Shown: positions 44,764 through 56,200, numbered from the stretch's first letter. The stretch is 64,000 nt of DNA from Limnanthes douglasii subsp. nivea (GCA_036936605.1 JAUPFV010000003.1:76244273-76308272); one strand, 5' to 3'. Notes: generated by a model from the sequence alone, not told the origin. Numbers and translations: made by a program.

Positions 44764-45208
44764 CCTAAAAAAGGGGCTACTGATGAGTCCGGATTCTGTT
44801 ACTACTACGGATAGGGACAGTTCGGACAAACACTACCTAACCGGACAGGGCAGTTCGAACGCCTCACCCATTGGATTGTTCGAACAAGAACTAAAGTACT
44901 TAAAACATAAACACTTCTTGACTAAGCTTCCTGCTCTCCTACTAAGAGCTCATGGGTCCTTGAACTTGACCTGGGTCCATTAAACATGACCCGAAAGCCC
45001 ATAAGGCCCAGATGTAAGGGTATAAATACCCAACCACCAACATTAAATAAGGGTAATATAAATTAAATACAACCAGACTGCTTAATTCTCCCTCTACTCA
45101 CTACTTAAACATTAAATACTTACAAAATTCCACAAAACTCCAAACAAAAATTACAAACTTACCCTCAGACGAAAATAAACCTCACCAAGCATGACTACTG
45201 GTTCATCA
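44764..45208 (+). repeat. PPT and full 3' LTR of the right arm
   Basis: PPT CACCTAAAAAAGGGGCTAC at 44764-44782, then LTR TGATGAGTCCGGATTCTG (44783) to GGTTCATCA (45208), about 426 bp. A TATA box GGGTATAAATACCC lies near 45018-45031. The right flank TGTTC should be the target duplication, but its partner is deleted with the left LTR end. Confidence 0.75.
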
Positions 45209-45507
45209 TGTTCGACTCACCATCGCGTTAGGTCTGGGCCTGGATCTCTGATACCACGTTGCCTGGATCTCTGATACCACGTTGTGGGAATATAAGGGGA
45301 ACCGCATGTTCCGCCTCCGTATATAAGTAAGAACAACCAATCTCGATACTAGTATGATATTGTCCGCTTTGGCACCCGAAGGCCCGCACGGCTTTGATTT
45401 TGGTCCACTTCTAAAAGACCTCATACTAGTTGAGGTATGTTCTTACTTATATACCACTGATCCTTTCCATGTCTAACCGATATGGGACTTTGGTCGCCAC
45501 CCTAACA
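45209..45507 (-). mobile_element. TRIM 5' end: duplicated PBS and 5' LTR
   Basis: LTR 45283-45507 (TGTGGGAATATAAG ... CCCTAACA). On the minus strand it is followed by TGGTATCAGAG, the methionine-tRNA PBS. The 23-24 bp block GCCTGGATCTCTGATACCAC occurs twice in tandem (45238-45283), so the PBS is doubled. Only about 74 bp of TRIM interior survive before the element 3 insertion. No protein is encoded. Confidence 0.65.
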
Positions 45508-46574
45508 CCTTATCTCTCGCTTCCAAAGTAACCACCAAACTCCTTTGTAATATCTCTTTCTTATATTGAGTTTTTTTATCAATTCTAACATATTTTATGT
45601 AGAACATGTTTTTAGCTTCTTAATTGATAATTTCCCAATTGGTTTTATCTTAGAGGATTTTCCAATTTATTTAATGTTATTGTAGTTATGAACCTATGAT
45701 TAACTTTAACGTCATTTTCATTTCTTGAGTTTCATGCTTTTAGTTTACTCTGGAATGGTGCGAATATGTTATGTTTCAATTATGCGTGATCCAATATTAA
45801 GTTTCTTGCTCAAGATTTTCTCTTAAAATAATTTATTGCCAGGAATCGGAAACCTCCAGGAGGCGGTGTTTTACATGCTTATGTACTAAATCAGCTTTGA
45901 TTGGCAGTTCTAAGACTTTTGTTAATGTACTAACAGTAGCGAATTCAGAAGGTACTCAAAGACATGGATGTTCGTAACTGTGTGGCAGCAGTGTAATTAT
46001 TTGTGAGTATTGTCGATGAATTTGTTTTTCTTTCCTAAATGTTTCATCAAATATATACCCTATAGTTATGCATTCACCATTGCTCTCTCTGCCAAATCGG
46101 TGAACATAAACAACTCTGAAATTGGGATTTAATTTGGGTATATAAGTTTTTGTGTCATTGTAGTTAGCCATCAAAATTTGGAGTTATAGATTGAATAAGA
46201 CTCGTTAATAAGTAGAAATCAGACTAGTTTGGGTTTTTTAGGTGAGATAAAAAATGGAAAAAAAAAAGAACGAAAACAAAGTATTGCTAATTTGCGATGC
46301 TCTAGTTTTTGAAATAAAAAATAAAAAATAAAAATATATATTAAATTTGAAGAGTAAAACTTGAATTAAAGTCGAAGGAAAATTTGTGCAATGGTTTCCA
46401 AATTGACTTTGGTGACACGTGGCTGTATGATAGAAGAGACCATGCGCCGGGAGTAAATTTATAGATTCCGCCAAGTTGAGGGACTAAGATCGGTGATTTT
46501 GAAATCGAATGACTAAATGAAAGAAAACGGGATAGTCGAAGGTCTATTTCCTGATTTAAGCCTCATAATCGAGG
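45508..46574. other. No gene recognised
   Basis: AT-rich. Short frames on the minus strand (for instance 46174-45956) match nothing I know. The right half of the MULE interrupted by the TRIM would be expected here; the first 40 bases (frame reading SLASKVTTKLL) are a weak candidate. Confidence 0.4.
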
Positions 46575-47230
46575 GCAAAGCTCAAGTAAGAAGCCTAAAG
46601 TCAATAGTGATAATAATTACATCAGTAAGCAAAGGCACGAGCATTTTAACAAATGATACTACATCGGGTTGACTGAGAATTTGGGGGCCAATTATAAAAA
46701 AACAAGAGATGTGACAAAGTATAAGAGACCGAAGTATACGTATTCTCCTAAATAACATAGAGACAAGAGCAAGATTTTCAAATTTCACAATGACATGGAA
46801 CATTACACCAAAGACTACTTTGCTTTAAAAGATAAAGTCCAACATATTACACCAATGACTACTGTGCTACAACTGAGCCTGACCTTCTAACAGGGTATGA
46901 AATGTAAGTGTTTTGGTAGTGGTTGATGAACCAAAATAATTAAAAAAATAATTAAATTATAGATATGGAAGACGATGAGTACTTGGACGCATATCCCAAC
47001 AGAAAAACCATTGAATTAATTTTTAGAGAAAATTCATTTTTGGGAATCACCAGAAACTCTAAGAAGAGATACATAAATGACCTAGAAGTACAACACCAAG
47101 GCCAAACATCACCGCACTTATACCAAAAATCCAAACCAACTGTTTGATTCACGGATGATGATCTGATGGGAGTTACAGCACCTCACCAAGTAAAGGTAGA
47201 ATCTTACAGAGTTTTAGTTGGTTTGTGATA
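46575..47230 (+). pseudogene. Tat-like gag/protease scrap
   Basis: The plus strand at 46765-46830 reads KFHNDMEHYTKDYFALKDKV, the Tat gag zinc knuckle with its first and last Cys lost (Phe-Lys and Tyr in their place). 46965-47147 is an open 60-codon frame (YPNRKTIELIFRENSF ...). After a TGA it reads FTDDDLMGVTAPHQVKVESY and RVLVG, the segment leading into the protease DTG, which is missing. A separate, old insertion. Confidence 0.55.
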
Positions 47231-48615
47231 GAAATTAGATTATATATCAATGACAGTTTTGTAATAAATAGAGGTCTCGTTCTAAGAAAAACGAATCTTA
47301 TTTTTAAAAAAACATGTCACATTATAGCTTAACCTTGAAAAACAAATGTGCGTGCATATATATATATATATAGAGGTGTAAACATTTAAAATACTTAAAG
47401 ACGGCATTTTAATAGCACAAGACATGTCAAATTAGATATTTATGTCAAAACATGTAACAGACAATATACGTTGATCTCTTTTTATAAATATGAAATCAAG
47501 TCTTTCAAAGAATTAAGATTTTGGTTGTAGGGTGGTTATATTTTATCAATTTTTCAGTGGCAACCTCCTCACGACAAGTAAACTGACTATATTTCATTCC
47601 AAAATAACTTCAGGATTCAAATGCTACGTACGTGAAAGTCATTATATTAAGGAACATAATATATGTATAGAAAATGACCATATATTTTTTTCCCTCAAAA
47701 TTTGTCGCATATCATGCATATAGCTTTATTATTGTCATCACTAAAACATATAAAAATGCATAAATTACTATTCGTAGTGGCTGACAAATTTTGTGCCTTT
47801 TTCCGTCCGCCAATACGGAAAAATTTATACAAAATTTTGCCATCTTCTGGTAACTAAGATAATGCAAAAAATTTCCATTTTCTGGTTGATGTAACTACGA
47901 ATAGTAAAAATAAATTTTTGTACATCATTTTCGATATAAAATGACAAAGCTTGTCTGTGGAAACACAATTTGCATATATATACCCCGAAACCAATATGAC
48001 TCCATTATATAGAGCGGACACAAGTCAATTGAGTGTATCACCAAAACCAACACTACAAATTTAAAAGCTCCTAACTTAACACTAATACCTTAAGATACCC
48101 CCATAAAATAGCTCGCATAGATAAAACCTTAGAAGTCTAACCAAAATAATACATAGATCATACTGAATCCATAATTTTACCATCATTCTCTATAGAAAGC
48201 TTACCCGTATAAATTGATGAAAAAAGATTAATAACATCAACCCGTCAAGTAAAACCACACACAAATCACTAAAAAAAATCAATACTCTCTAACAATTCCA
48301 ACCAAAACCTGAAAATCATGTACGTAACAGTGAAATCGATTACGTACCACTAAGCAAACATATTTTTAGGGATGAATACTATTTGTTGTAGAATTGAAAT
48401 TGTTATTTGTCATGTATTGTGCTTCGTTTTCCGATTATAAATTTATATGATTATATTTGAGGTTGTCAGAAATTATTTTGTAACCTTATTTTACAAAATT
48501 TATTAATTGTGTGGCTTTACACTTTGTTCATTAGACTTCAAACTTGTACAATTCTTTAAATGTGGTATGCTTTGTGACATATTTCCTTATTCTTTTTACC
48601 TTAATATTCAAAGTT
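47231..48615. other. AT-rich spacer, no gene
   Basis: Contains (TA)n at about 47355-47372 and the small inverted-repeat element at 47765-47907. A 63-codon frame at 47532 has no recognisable features. Confidence 0.5.
47765..47907. mobile_element. Candidate MITE, 143 bp
   Basis: Perfect 14-bp terminal inverted repeats TTACTATTCGTAGT / ACTACGAATAGTAA. The interior has a TTTTTCCGT ... ACGGAAAAA hairpin. AAA flanks on both sides are too weak to call a target duplication. Confidence 0.45.
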
Positions 48616-48699
48616 GAGTGGTATGTAATTTTTGGTGGTTGATGATTTATGGTTTTTTTTTCTTTTTTTGTTATAAATCACTGTACAATTTATCACAAA

Positions 48700-49040
48700 T
48701 AATTCAAGCACATAACACAACTAAAGAACATAAAAAAACACGGGATTTAACGTGGTTCGGCAATTGTCTACGTCCACGGGTGCCGTCAGAGAAAAGTGTT
48801 TTATTATGATAGTTTAGGGTTAAAGATTTCATATTATGTTTTTGTGTAGTTCTAGTAATCTATTTATATGGAATAAATATACTTACTATATAATGGTCCT
48901 AATGGGCTCATATACATAAGACTAAAGATGACATTACCCATTATAGATTCAATGTCAATGACACAAAACTGTACTGTCGAACACAATACATTGTCAAGGC
49001 ATTATTCGACTTATTCAGAACAAATCTTCCCCTTGAGAGG
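48700..49040 (-). repeat. 3' LTR and PPT of the copia relic
   Basis: Minus-strand CTCTCAAGGGGAAGA (PPT, plus about 49025-49042) precedes TGTTCTGAATAAG (LTR start at 49022). The far LTR edge is not certain; a GC-rich ACGTGGTTCGGC ... TACGTCCACGG block at 48750-48780 lies within the region. Confidence 0.45.
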
Positions 49041-49065
49041 AATTTCCTTTATGCCCTTAAGACAT

Positions 49066-51815
49066 TCACTTTATATTGTGAACACCAATCCAGTTTAGGC
49101 ACTTCCTAAACTTTACAACTGATACTGCTTTGGTCATTATATCTGTTGGATTATCGTGTGTAGACACTTTCTTCACATCAATAATTCCCTTTGATGTTAT
49201 ATCACGAACAAAATAATACCTGACATCTATGTGCTTTGTACGCTCGTGGTACATCTGGTTCCCTGTAAGGTGTATGGTGCTTTGACTGTCATAAAACACT
49301 TTGTAGTAGTCCTATCCAAGCCCAAATCTGAAACCAAACCTTGCAACCATATTGCATCTTTAAATGCTTCTATTGTCGCCGTGTACTCTGCCTCTGTTGT
49401 AGACAAAGCTATAGTAGCTTGCAACTATGCTTTCCAACTAATTGCACTTCCAGTTAGACTAAATACATATCATGTCAGAGATCTTCTTTTATCCATATCA
49501 CCTGCAAAATCAGAATCAACAAAACCAACCACTGATCTGCAACATCATTCAGTGATCCATCAATATCGTTCTTGTTAAAAGTTAAGCCAACGTTCGCAGT
49601 ATTCTTAAGATACCGAAGTATCTGTTTCACTGCCTGTCAGTGTTCTTTCCCAGGGCATCCCATGTACCTGCTAACTACACTAACTGCATGTGAAATATCA
49701 GGACGTGTGCATACCATAGCATACATGATACTACCAACTTCACTTGAATATGGAACCTTCGACATTTGTTCCAACTCAGCATCGTCCTTGGGCGCTCATA
49801 CTGCAGACAACTTGAAATGAGTAGCAAACGGGATGTTAACTGCCTTAGTATCGAAAATGTTGAATCGTTGTAGCACTTTCTCAATATAGCTTCGTTGAGA
49901 CAAGTATAATAATCCTACACTTATGTTCATGTTAATCTCCATACCAAGAATATTCTTTGCTCTACCCAAATCATTCATCTCAAACTCGGCACTAAGCTGC
50001 TTCTTTATCTGCACAATGTGTGACATACTACAAGCAACAATAAACATATCATCCATATACAACAACAAGTAAACATAAGAATCATCATGTAGAAATGCAG
50101 TCTTCACATCCAACTGCTTAAGTTCTAAATCTTGCAAAACTACCATGGCTAACAAAACTCGAATCAAACTATGCTTTACCACTGGAGAAAACACTCCATT
50201 GAAGTTGATTCTTTCAATTTAAGTAGAACCCTTATCGACTAGTCTTGCCTTGAATCGAGATACCTCAACCCTTGGATTACCTTTTTTTTCTTGAACACCC
50301 ATTTACTTCATACTACCTATGGTTCTCTAGGCAAGTCAACAAGGTTCAATGTTTGATTTTTATGAAGAGATTCAATCTCTTTCCCCATGGCACCAATCCA
50401 TAGATCTGGATCTGAACCCGCTATAGCTTCTCTATAACTACTAGGTTCCTACATCTCAACTTCTTCTGAAACTGACAGAGCATATGCAACTTGATTCGCA
50501 TAGAAGTCTAATATCTCTTCTTTTTTTACCCAATGCTATGCTATAGGGTTTTGTTCTGGTTCAGGTGCATCATCATCACTATCATCCGATGATGGCGCTT
50601 CACTTCCTGATTCTAGATCCACCTCAGAACCAATCAGATTATTGGACCTGCTAGGAACTGATTCTACTTCAAGCTCCACATTTTTACTCACAATCGATCC
50701 TCATTCGACCATTTCTCATACTTTCTTTTGACTATCTATCAAAGTAAACTCGTTAAAAGTCATGTCTTTATTGATGAGAAAACCTAGAGACTTTAGAGAG
50801 GTACAACATAACCTATATCCTTTCACTCTAGTAATATGTCCAAGAAATATGAACATTTTTTCCCATGGCTTAAGCTTACCATCTCTCACATGAGCATACG
50901 CAGGACAACTGAATACCCTCAACTATTCGTAATTAGCCGATGATCCAGACCAAATCTCAAAAGGAGTTTTACAGTTAATAGCCATTGATGGAGACCGATT
51001 CATCAAGTAACATGTTGGGCTTTGAACAGTATATCGTCCCTCGACTATCACGTTTGGTGGCAAATAGTCCCTTGACTTTCAAATGTCCGTTGACAGTCCC
51101 TGGACTATCGCGTTTGGATAAAGTTAGTCCACCAGATCCTCTGATCCATGAGAGGCTGCCACGTGTCACCATAGTCCCCAGATTTTTGTATCACCACTAG
51201 TCCCTTGAGTTTAGTTTTCTGTAATTTTCTACATTTTGGGTTTGACCTAAACTCAAGGGACTAGTGGTGATACAAAAATCTGGTGACTATGGTGACAGGT
51301 GGCAGCCTCTCATGGATTAGAGGATCTGGTGGACTAACTTTATCCAAACGCGATAGTCCAGGGACTGTCAACGGACATTTGAAAGTCAAAGGACTATCTG
51401 TCACCAAACGCGATAGTCGAGGGACGATTTACTGTTCAATGCCTAACATGTTGTATTGATAGCTTCAGCCCAAAAATCCTTTCCCACACAGGATTGCGAG
51501 AGCATACTTTGTGCCTTGTCACAAAGTGTTATGTTCATTCTTTCTGGGACCTATTTCTGTTGTGGTGTTCTAGAACAAGTTCGATGACGCATTATTCCCT
51601 CAGCTTCACAGAACTCATTGAACTCACGTATGCAATAATAGAACCCATTATCTGTCCTAAGAGGTTTGATTTTTGTTCTTGTTTTCTTCTCAATCATCGT
51701 CTTCCATTTGACTAAGGTCGAATATACCTCATCTTTTATTTTAATAAAGTAAACCTACACCATCTTTGAATAATCATCGATCAAACTCATGTAGACATGT
51801 ACTACTTGATGATAA
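49066..51815 (-). pseudogene. Ty1/copia pol relic: integrase, RT, RNase H
   Basis: Minus-strand order: integrase core (51815-51480: IDDYSK, VYFIKIKDEVYSTLVKWKTM, PLRTDNGFYY, EGIMRHRTCSRTPQQK) and integrase end (50990-50716: NRSPSMAINCKTPFEIW, LRVFSCPAYAHV). The RT follows at 50230-49796 (VVLQDLELKQLDVKTAFLHD, YMDDMFIVACS, FEMNDLGRAKNILGMEI), then RNase H (49430-49066: ALSTTEAEYTATIEAFKDA, ERTKHIDVRYYFVRD). The RT has lost about 85 codons between AFLHD and the YMDD box, and frames change several times. A MITE splits the integrase at 51018-51443. The 5' end is cut at about 51815. Confidence 0.85.
51018..51443. mobile_element. MULE-type MITE inserted in copia integrase
   Basis: 426-bp foldback element with long inverted arms of about 190 bp each (GGC(T/A)TTGAACAGTA(T/A)ATCG at both ends) around a short spacer. 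It is flanked by a perfect 10-bp direct repeat TAACATGTTG (51008-51017 and 51444-51453). Target duplications of 9-11 bp and long TIRs point to Mutator-like. Removing the insert and one repeat restores continuous copia integrase sequence across the site. Confidence 0.85.
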
Positions 51816-53346
51816 AGATACGAGACTAGGATTATTGGGTCTGGCGAAAAAAATTATTAATGGATCTAGTTTGGTTCTTTGAAAGAACAATTATTTATTA
51901 TGTTTTGTCTCGCATGTTTATTATACTTGATCTTGCATGATTTATTATGTTCAGTCTCACATATATTTTTATACTTGGTCTTGTATATTTTTAATACTTG
52001 GTCTCGCATATTTATTTATGCCTGATCTCCCATATTTTTTATGTCTGGTCTTGCATGATTCGTTATGTTTAGTCTCGTATGTTACTCACGATTTGTTTTA
52101 AAAAAATTCAAAAAATATTATCAATGGATCTAGTTTTGTTAGTATTAAAAAACTAAAATTGATAGTACTTTAGGTTTTTTGTCAAACTCTGCTTTCAAAT
52201 ATACGGACCTTTTAAAAAATAAAAGTAAGAAAAAAAAGCTTTGGTTCAATAATGAGAAGTGGGTATTTAAAGTATTATAAAAGAGTTGGGTATTGAATGA
52301 AAGTTATTTTTAAAAAAATGGATATTAGATTTTCATTATTGAAAGTTTAGGTATTAGATGGTAGTAGGGTTTGGTTTTGGATACTTTTGAAAACATTTCC
52401 CTTTTATTTATAACAAAACTAACATTGGACAAGAAATTCATATTTCCAACCGCTCTCACAAATGTGAAAACAATATAAATGGTCATTTGTTAATTATCAA
52501 AGATCAACTCTCATTCCAAAATTCGGATTTCAAACCGCCTCTCACATATATGAAAACAATATAAATTATCATTTGTTAATTGTGATAGATAATTCGCCCC
52601 TAAGGAGGTAGCCGAGTTGGTTGAGTATGGCATTCTTATAACCAAAAGGTCATGAGTTTGAGTCCCTCTACATACGCTTTCTCGGCTGAGCCTGTCACCT
52701 TGTGTGGTTTACCTTCTGGCGTCGGTTTTCAGACGGAGGGTTTACCATGTGCGCACTCATTGCACTCTGAGTAGCGGCTGCGGGTTCCCTCCTTAAAAAA
52801 AGATAATTAAAATAAAATTCAGATTTTCAAACAACCCTATAAAAATAATATTTAATTAATATTTTTACAAAATACGAACATGCTCTCCTAGCCACATTTT
52901 TATAATAGTAAATAAAAACTGTATAGTAAGAGATTGCAAGAATGGACAAATCGAATATCTTAAAATCAAACCTGAATGTTGAAGGCATAAAATATAAGAA
53001 AATAGAATATATTAGTATGAAAAAACTAGTACTTCCTATTCATAATAAATGTCATTTTAGAAGTATTTTTTCATAATAAGTGTCGTTTATTTTTTGACAT
53101 ATTTTACTTTTTTTTTATCTTTTGACTTGTAGTGATTTTTTTATATTATTATTTTCAATAAAAATGAAAATTAAATTAGATAAATAAATTTATAACTACG
53201 TTTTATAAAATCAAAATTAATAATTACATCTTATTATAGCGGTACAATAATGTTTAAAAGACACTTATCTTGAACGAAAGAGAATAATAACCGTTAGACC
53301 ACTCATATCCATCACCAACGACTAATAATATCAATTTGATGTTGAA
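51611..53346. repeat. 1.73-kb tandem duplication, first copy
   Basis: The segment starting GAACTCATTGAACTCACG is repeated 1733 bp later, with one substitution seen (C at 52767, T at 54500). It holds the copia integrase fragment (51611-51815), a stretch of short imperfect repeats ((T/C)GGTCTTGCAT-like, 51900-52080), AT-rich DNA and a SINE. The junction shows TTGAACTCA microhomology. Confidence 0.92.
52595..52800 (+). mobile_element. tRNA-derived SINE, first copy
   Basis: A-box TAGCCGAGTTGG (52609-52620) and B-box-like GAGTTTGAGTCCC (about 52654-52666), spaced as in a tRNA promoter. A 130-bp tRNA-unrelated body (GTGCGCACTCATTGCACTCT ... GCGGCTGCGGGTTCCCTCC) and a TTAAAAAA tail follow. Flanked by 8-bp direct repeats AGATAATT (52587-52594 and 52801-52808). 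Confidence 0.8.
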
Positions 53347-55079
53347 CTCATTGAACTCACGTATGCAATAATAGAACCCATTATCTGTCCTAAGAGGTTT
53401 GATTTTTGTTCTTGTTTTCTTCTCAATCATCGTCTTCCATTTGACTAAGGTCGAATATACCTCATCTTTTATTTTAATAAAGTAAACCTACACCATCTTT
53501 GAATAATCATCGATCAAACTCATGTAGACATGTACTACTTGATGATAAAGATACGAGACTAGGATTATTGGGTCTGGCGAAAAAAATTATTAATGGATCT
53601 AGTTTGGTTCTTTGAAAGAACAATTATTTATTATGTTTTGTCTCGCATGTTTATTATACTTGATCTTGCATGATTTATTATGTTCAGTCTCACATATATT
53701 TTTATACTTGGTCTTGTATATTTTTAATACTTGGTCTCGCATATTTATTTATGCCTGATCTCCCATATTTTTTATGTCTGGTCTTGCATGATTCGTTATG
53801 TTTAGTCTCGTATGTTACTCACGATTTGTTTTAAAAAAATTCAAAAAATATTATCAATGGATCTAGTTTTGTTAGTATTAAAAAACTAAAATTGATAGTA
53901 CTTTAGGTTTTTTGTCAAACTCTGCTTTCAAATATACGGACCTTTTAAAAAATAAAAGTAAGAAAAAAAAGCTTTGGTTCAATAATGAGAAGTGGGTATT
54001 TAAAGTATTATAAAAGAGTTGGGTATTGAATGAAAGTTATTTTTAAAAAAATGGATATTAGATTTTCATTATTGAAAGTTTAGGTATTAGATGGTAGTAG
54101 GGTTTGGTTTTGGATACTTTTGAAAACATTTCCCTTTTATTTATAACAAAACTAACATTGGACAAGAAATTCATATTTCCAACCGCTCTCACAAATGTGA
54201 AAACAATATAAATGGTCATTTGTTAATTATCAAAGATCAACTCTCATTCCAAAATTCGGATTTCAAACCGCCTCTCACATATATGAAAACAATATAAATT
54301 ATCATTTGTTAATTGTGATAGATAATTCGCCCCTAAGGAGGTAGCCGAGTTGGTTGAGTATGGCATTCTTATAACCAAAAGGTCATGAGTTTGAGTCCCT
54401 CTACATACGCTTTCTCGGCTGAGCCTGTCACCTTGTGTGGTTTACCTTCTGGCGTCGGTTTTCAGACGGAGGGTTTACCATGTGCGCACTCATTGCACTT
54501 TGAGTAGCGGCTGCGGGTTCCCTCCTTAAAAAAAGATAATTAAAATAAAATTCAGATTTTCAAACAACCCTATAAAAATAATATTTAATTAATATTTTTA
54601 CAAAATACGAACATGCTCTCCTAGCCACATTTTTATAATAGTAAATAAAAACTGTATAGTAAGAGATTGCAAGAATGGACAAATCGAATATCTTAAAATC
54701 AAACCTGAATGTTGAAGGCATAAAATATAAGAAAATAGAATATATTAGTATGAAAAAACTAGTACTTCCTATTCATAATAAATGTCATTTTAGAAGTATT
54801 TTTTCATAATAAGTGTCGTTTATTTTTTGACATATTTTACTTTTTTTTTATCTTTTGACTTGTAGTGATTTTTTTATATTATTATTTTCAATAAAAATGA
54901 AAATTAAATTAGATAAATAAATTTATAACTACGTTTTATAAAATCAAAATTAATAATTACATCTTATTATAGCGGTACAATAATGTTTAAAAGACACTTA
55001 TCTTGAACGAAAGAGAATAATAACCGTTAGACCACTCATATCCATCACCAACGACTAATAATATCAATTTGATGTTGAA
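53344..55079. repeat. 1.73-kb tandem duplication, second copy
   Basis: Second copy of 51611-53346. The copia integrase piece is at 53344-53548. It runs to GATGTTGAAA, where the copies part, followed by CTCAACAATCC and a (TA)n run. Confidence 0.92.
54328..54533 (+). mobile_element. tRNA-derived SINE, second copy (by segmental duplication)
   Basis: Same SINE and same flanking AGATAATT repeats as at 52595, differing at one base. It was copied with its surroundings, not by a second retroposition. Confidence 0.85.
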
Positions 55080-55089
55080 ACTCAACAAT

Positions 55090-55090
<1 letters not shown>

Positions 55091-55153
<63 letters not shown>
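55091..55153. repeat. (TA)n microsatellite
   Basis: About 31 uninterrupted TA units. Confidence 0.95.
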
Positions 55154-55154
<1 letters not shown>

Positions 55155-55157
<3 letters not shown>

Positions 55158-56200
55158 GGGTCAAGTTATATATACCCAAATATGGTTTAAGTTTATCCAA
55201 TTTTGAGTTTAACCAAATGTGGTATAAGTTTATCCAAATTTTGACAAAAATACCATTTTAAGGGTATATAAGGATTTTTTTTTTTTTACTAACTTTCATC
55301 CACCTCATTTTTTCTCTTAAACTCTCTCACTTCTCTTTAAGTTCTCTCTAAAACCTCCAAGTTCTCTCTAATTTATCTCGCGAACTAAATTACGACGAAC
55401 TAAAATCTGGAAACTTAGTGTTAGTATCAAAATTAGGGTTATGATTGAATTAGGTAAAAAAATCTTACTTTTAGGGTGTTTGGAGGCCATTTTCCAGCCG
55501 GAATTCGGCTGGAAATGGCCGGCAGCGAAACCCTAGCGTACCATAGGTACAGGGGGTGTGTACCGGACGGTACGCTAGGCCTGTACCATCGGTACAGAGG
55601 TACCAGCCGGTACACTACCTCTATACCAATAGTACAGGCGTATCGTACCCGTTGGTACGCTTGACCTGTACCTATGGTACGCGAGGCCTTCGTTGCCGGC
55701 CATTTTTCGGCTAGAAAATGACCTCCAAACATCCTACAATTAAGTTTTTTTGTTTAATAATTAAATTCTTAATTTTTTTTATAAAAAAAAAGTTTACAAA
55801 AAGAACAAGTTTTTACCTTAATTTCGGTTGATTCATATTTGATTTTGTATTTTTATTAGAAGAAGCTTAAAAAATTGAAAAGAGTTTGAATGTTCTTGGG
55901 GCAACTTTGAATGTTAAAGAACAATTTAAAGAACTTCACAAAATTGTAGTAATATGGGGTTTGATCTAGTAGGGAGTTGTGTTTTTTTGGGTATACATAA
56001 CCAAATAGATGGTTTTGTGAATTGAGTATATCTAGGATATACTTAGTGTTTTTTTAACTTAGGGACAATTATGATATTAAATAAAAGTTCAAGGATTTTT
56101 TTGTCCTAAAAAAATCAAATAAAAGTTAACTGCACTTGTTGGGTACACTTAAACCACAATTGGATATATATAGCCATACCCAAATAAATTTTTAACAAAC
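55155..56200. mobile_element. Candidate non-autonomous DNA transposon with foldback GGTAC core
   Basis: The left end (TTATATATACCCAAATATGG, then TTTAAGTTTATCC) and the right end reverse complement (CTATATATATCCAATTGTGG, then TTTAAGTGTACCC) form imperfect inverted repeats of about 40 bp. The element abuts the (TA)n run. Inside, 55478-55530 and 55686-55732 are inverted copies (TGTTTGGAGG(C/T)CATTTT ... GGCCGGCA). Between them lie a dozen GGTAC/GTACC motifs. Frames through it repeat YRRYRG-like peptides on both strands and are unlikely to be genes. Confidence 0.45.

Larger units (their letters stand above)
34521..45208. mobile_element. Element 3: inverted (head-to-head) dimer of 5'-truncated Tat/gypsy copies
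   Basis: Left arm 34521-39485 (element orientation minus) and right arm 39486-45208 (plus) are reverse complements, about 96% identical where I compared them. From outside in, each arm holds 3' LTR, PPT, antisense ORF, integrase and the end of the second RNase H. The 5' LTR, PBS, gag, protease, RT and first RNase H are absent from both. The axis lies at TGCGCA (39483-39488) without spacer. Left-arm differences include deletions of 174 bp and about 410 bp and a truncated LTR. The whole sits inside a TRIM. Confidence 0.88.

Noticed and set aside
46238..46474. Small membrane protein gene on the minus strand
   Set aside because: Phe/Ile/Leu-rich frame from A/T-rich DNA with no conserved motif or promoter context.
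52603..52680. Functional tRNA gene
   Set aside because: A- and B-box fit, but the acceptor ends do not pair and a SINE body, A-rich tail and target duplications follow.
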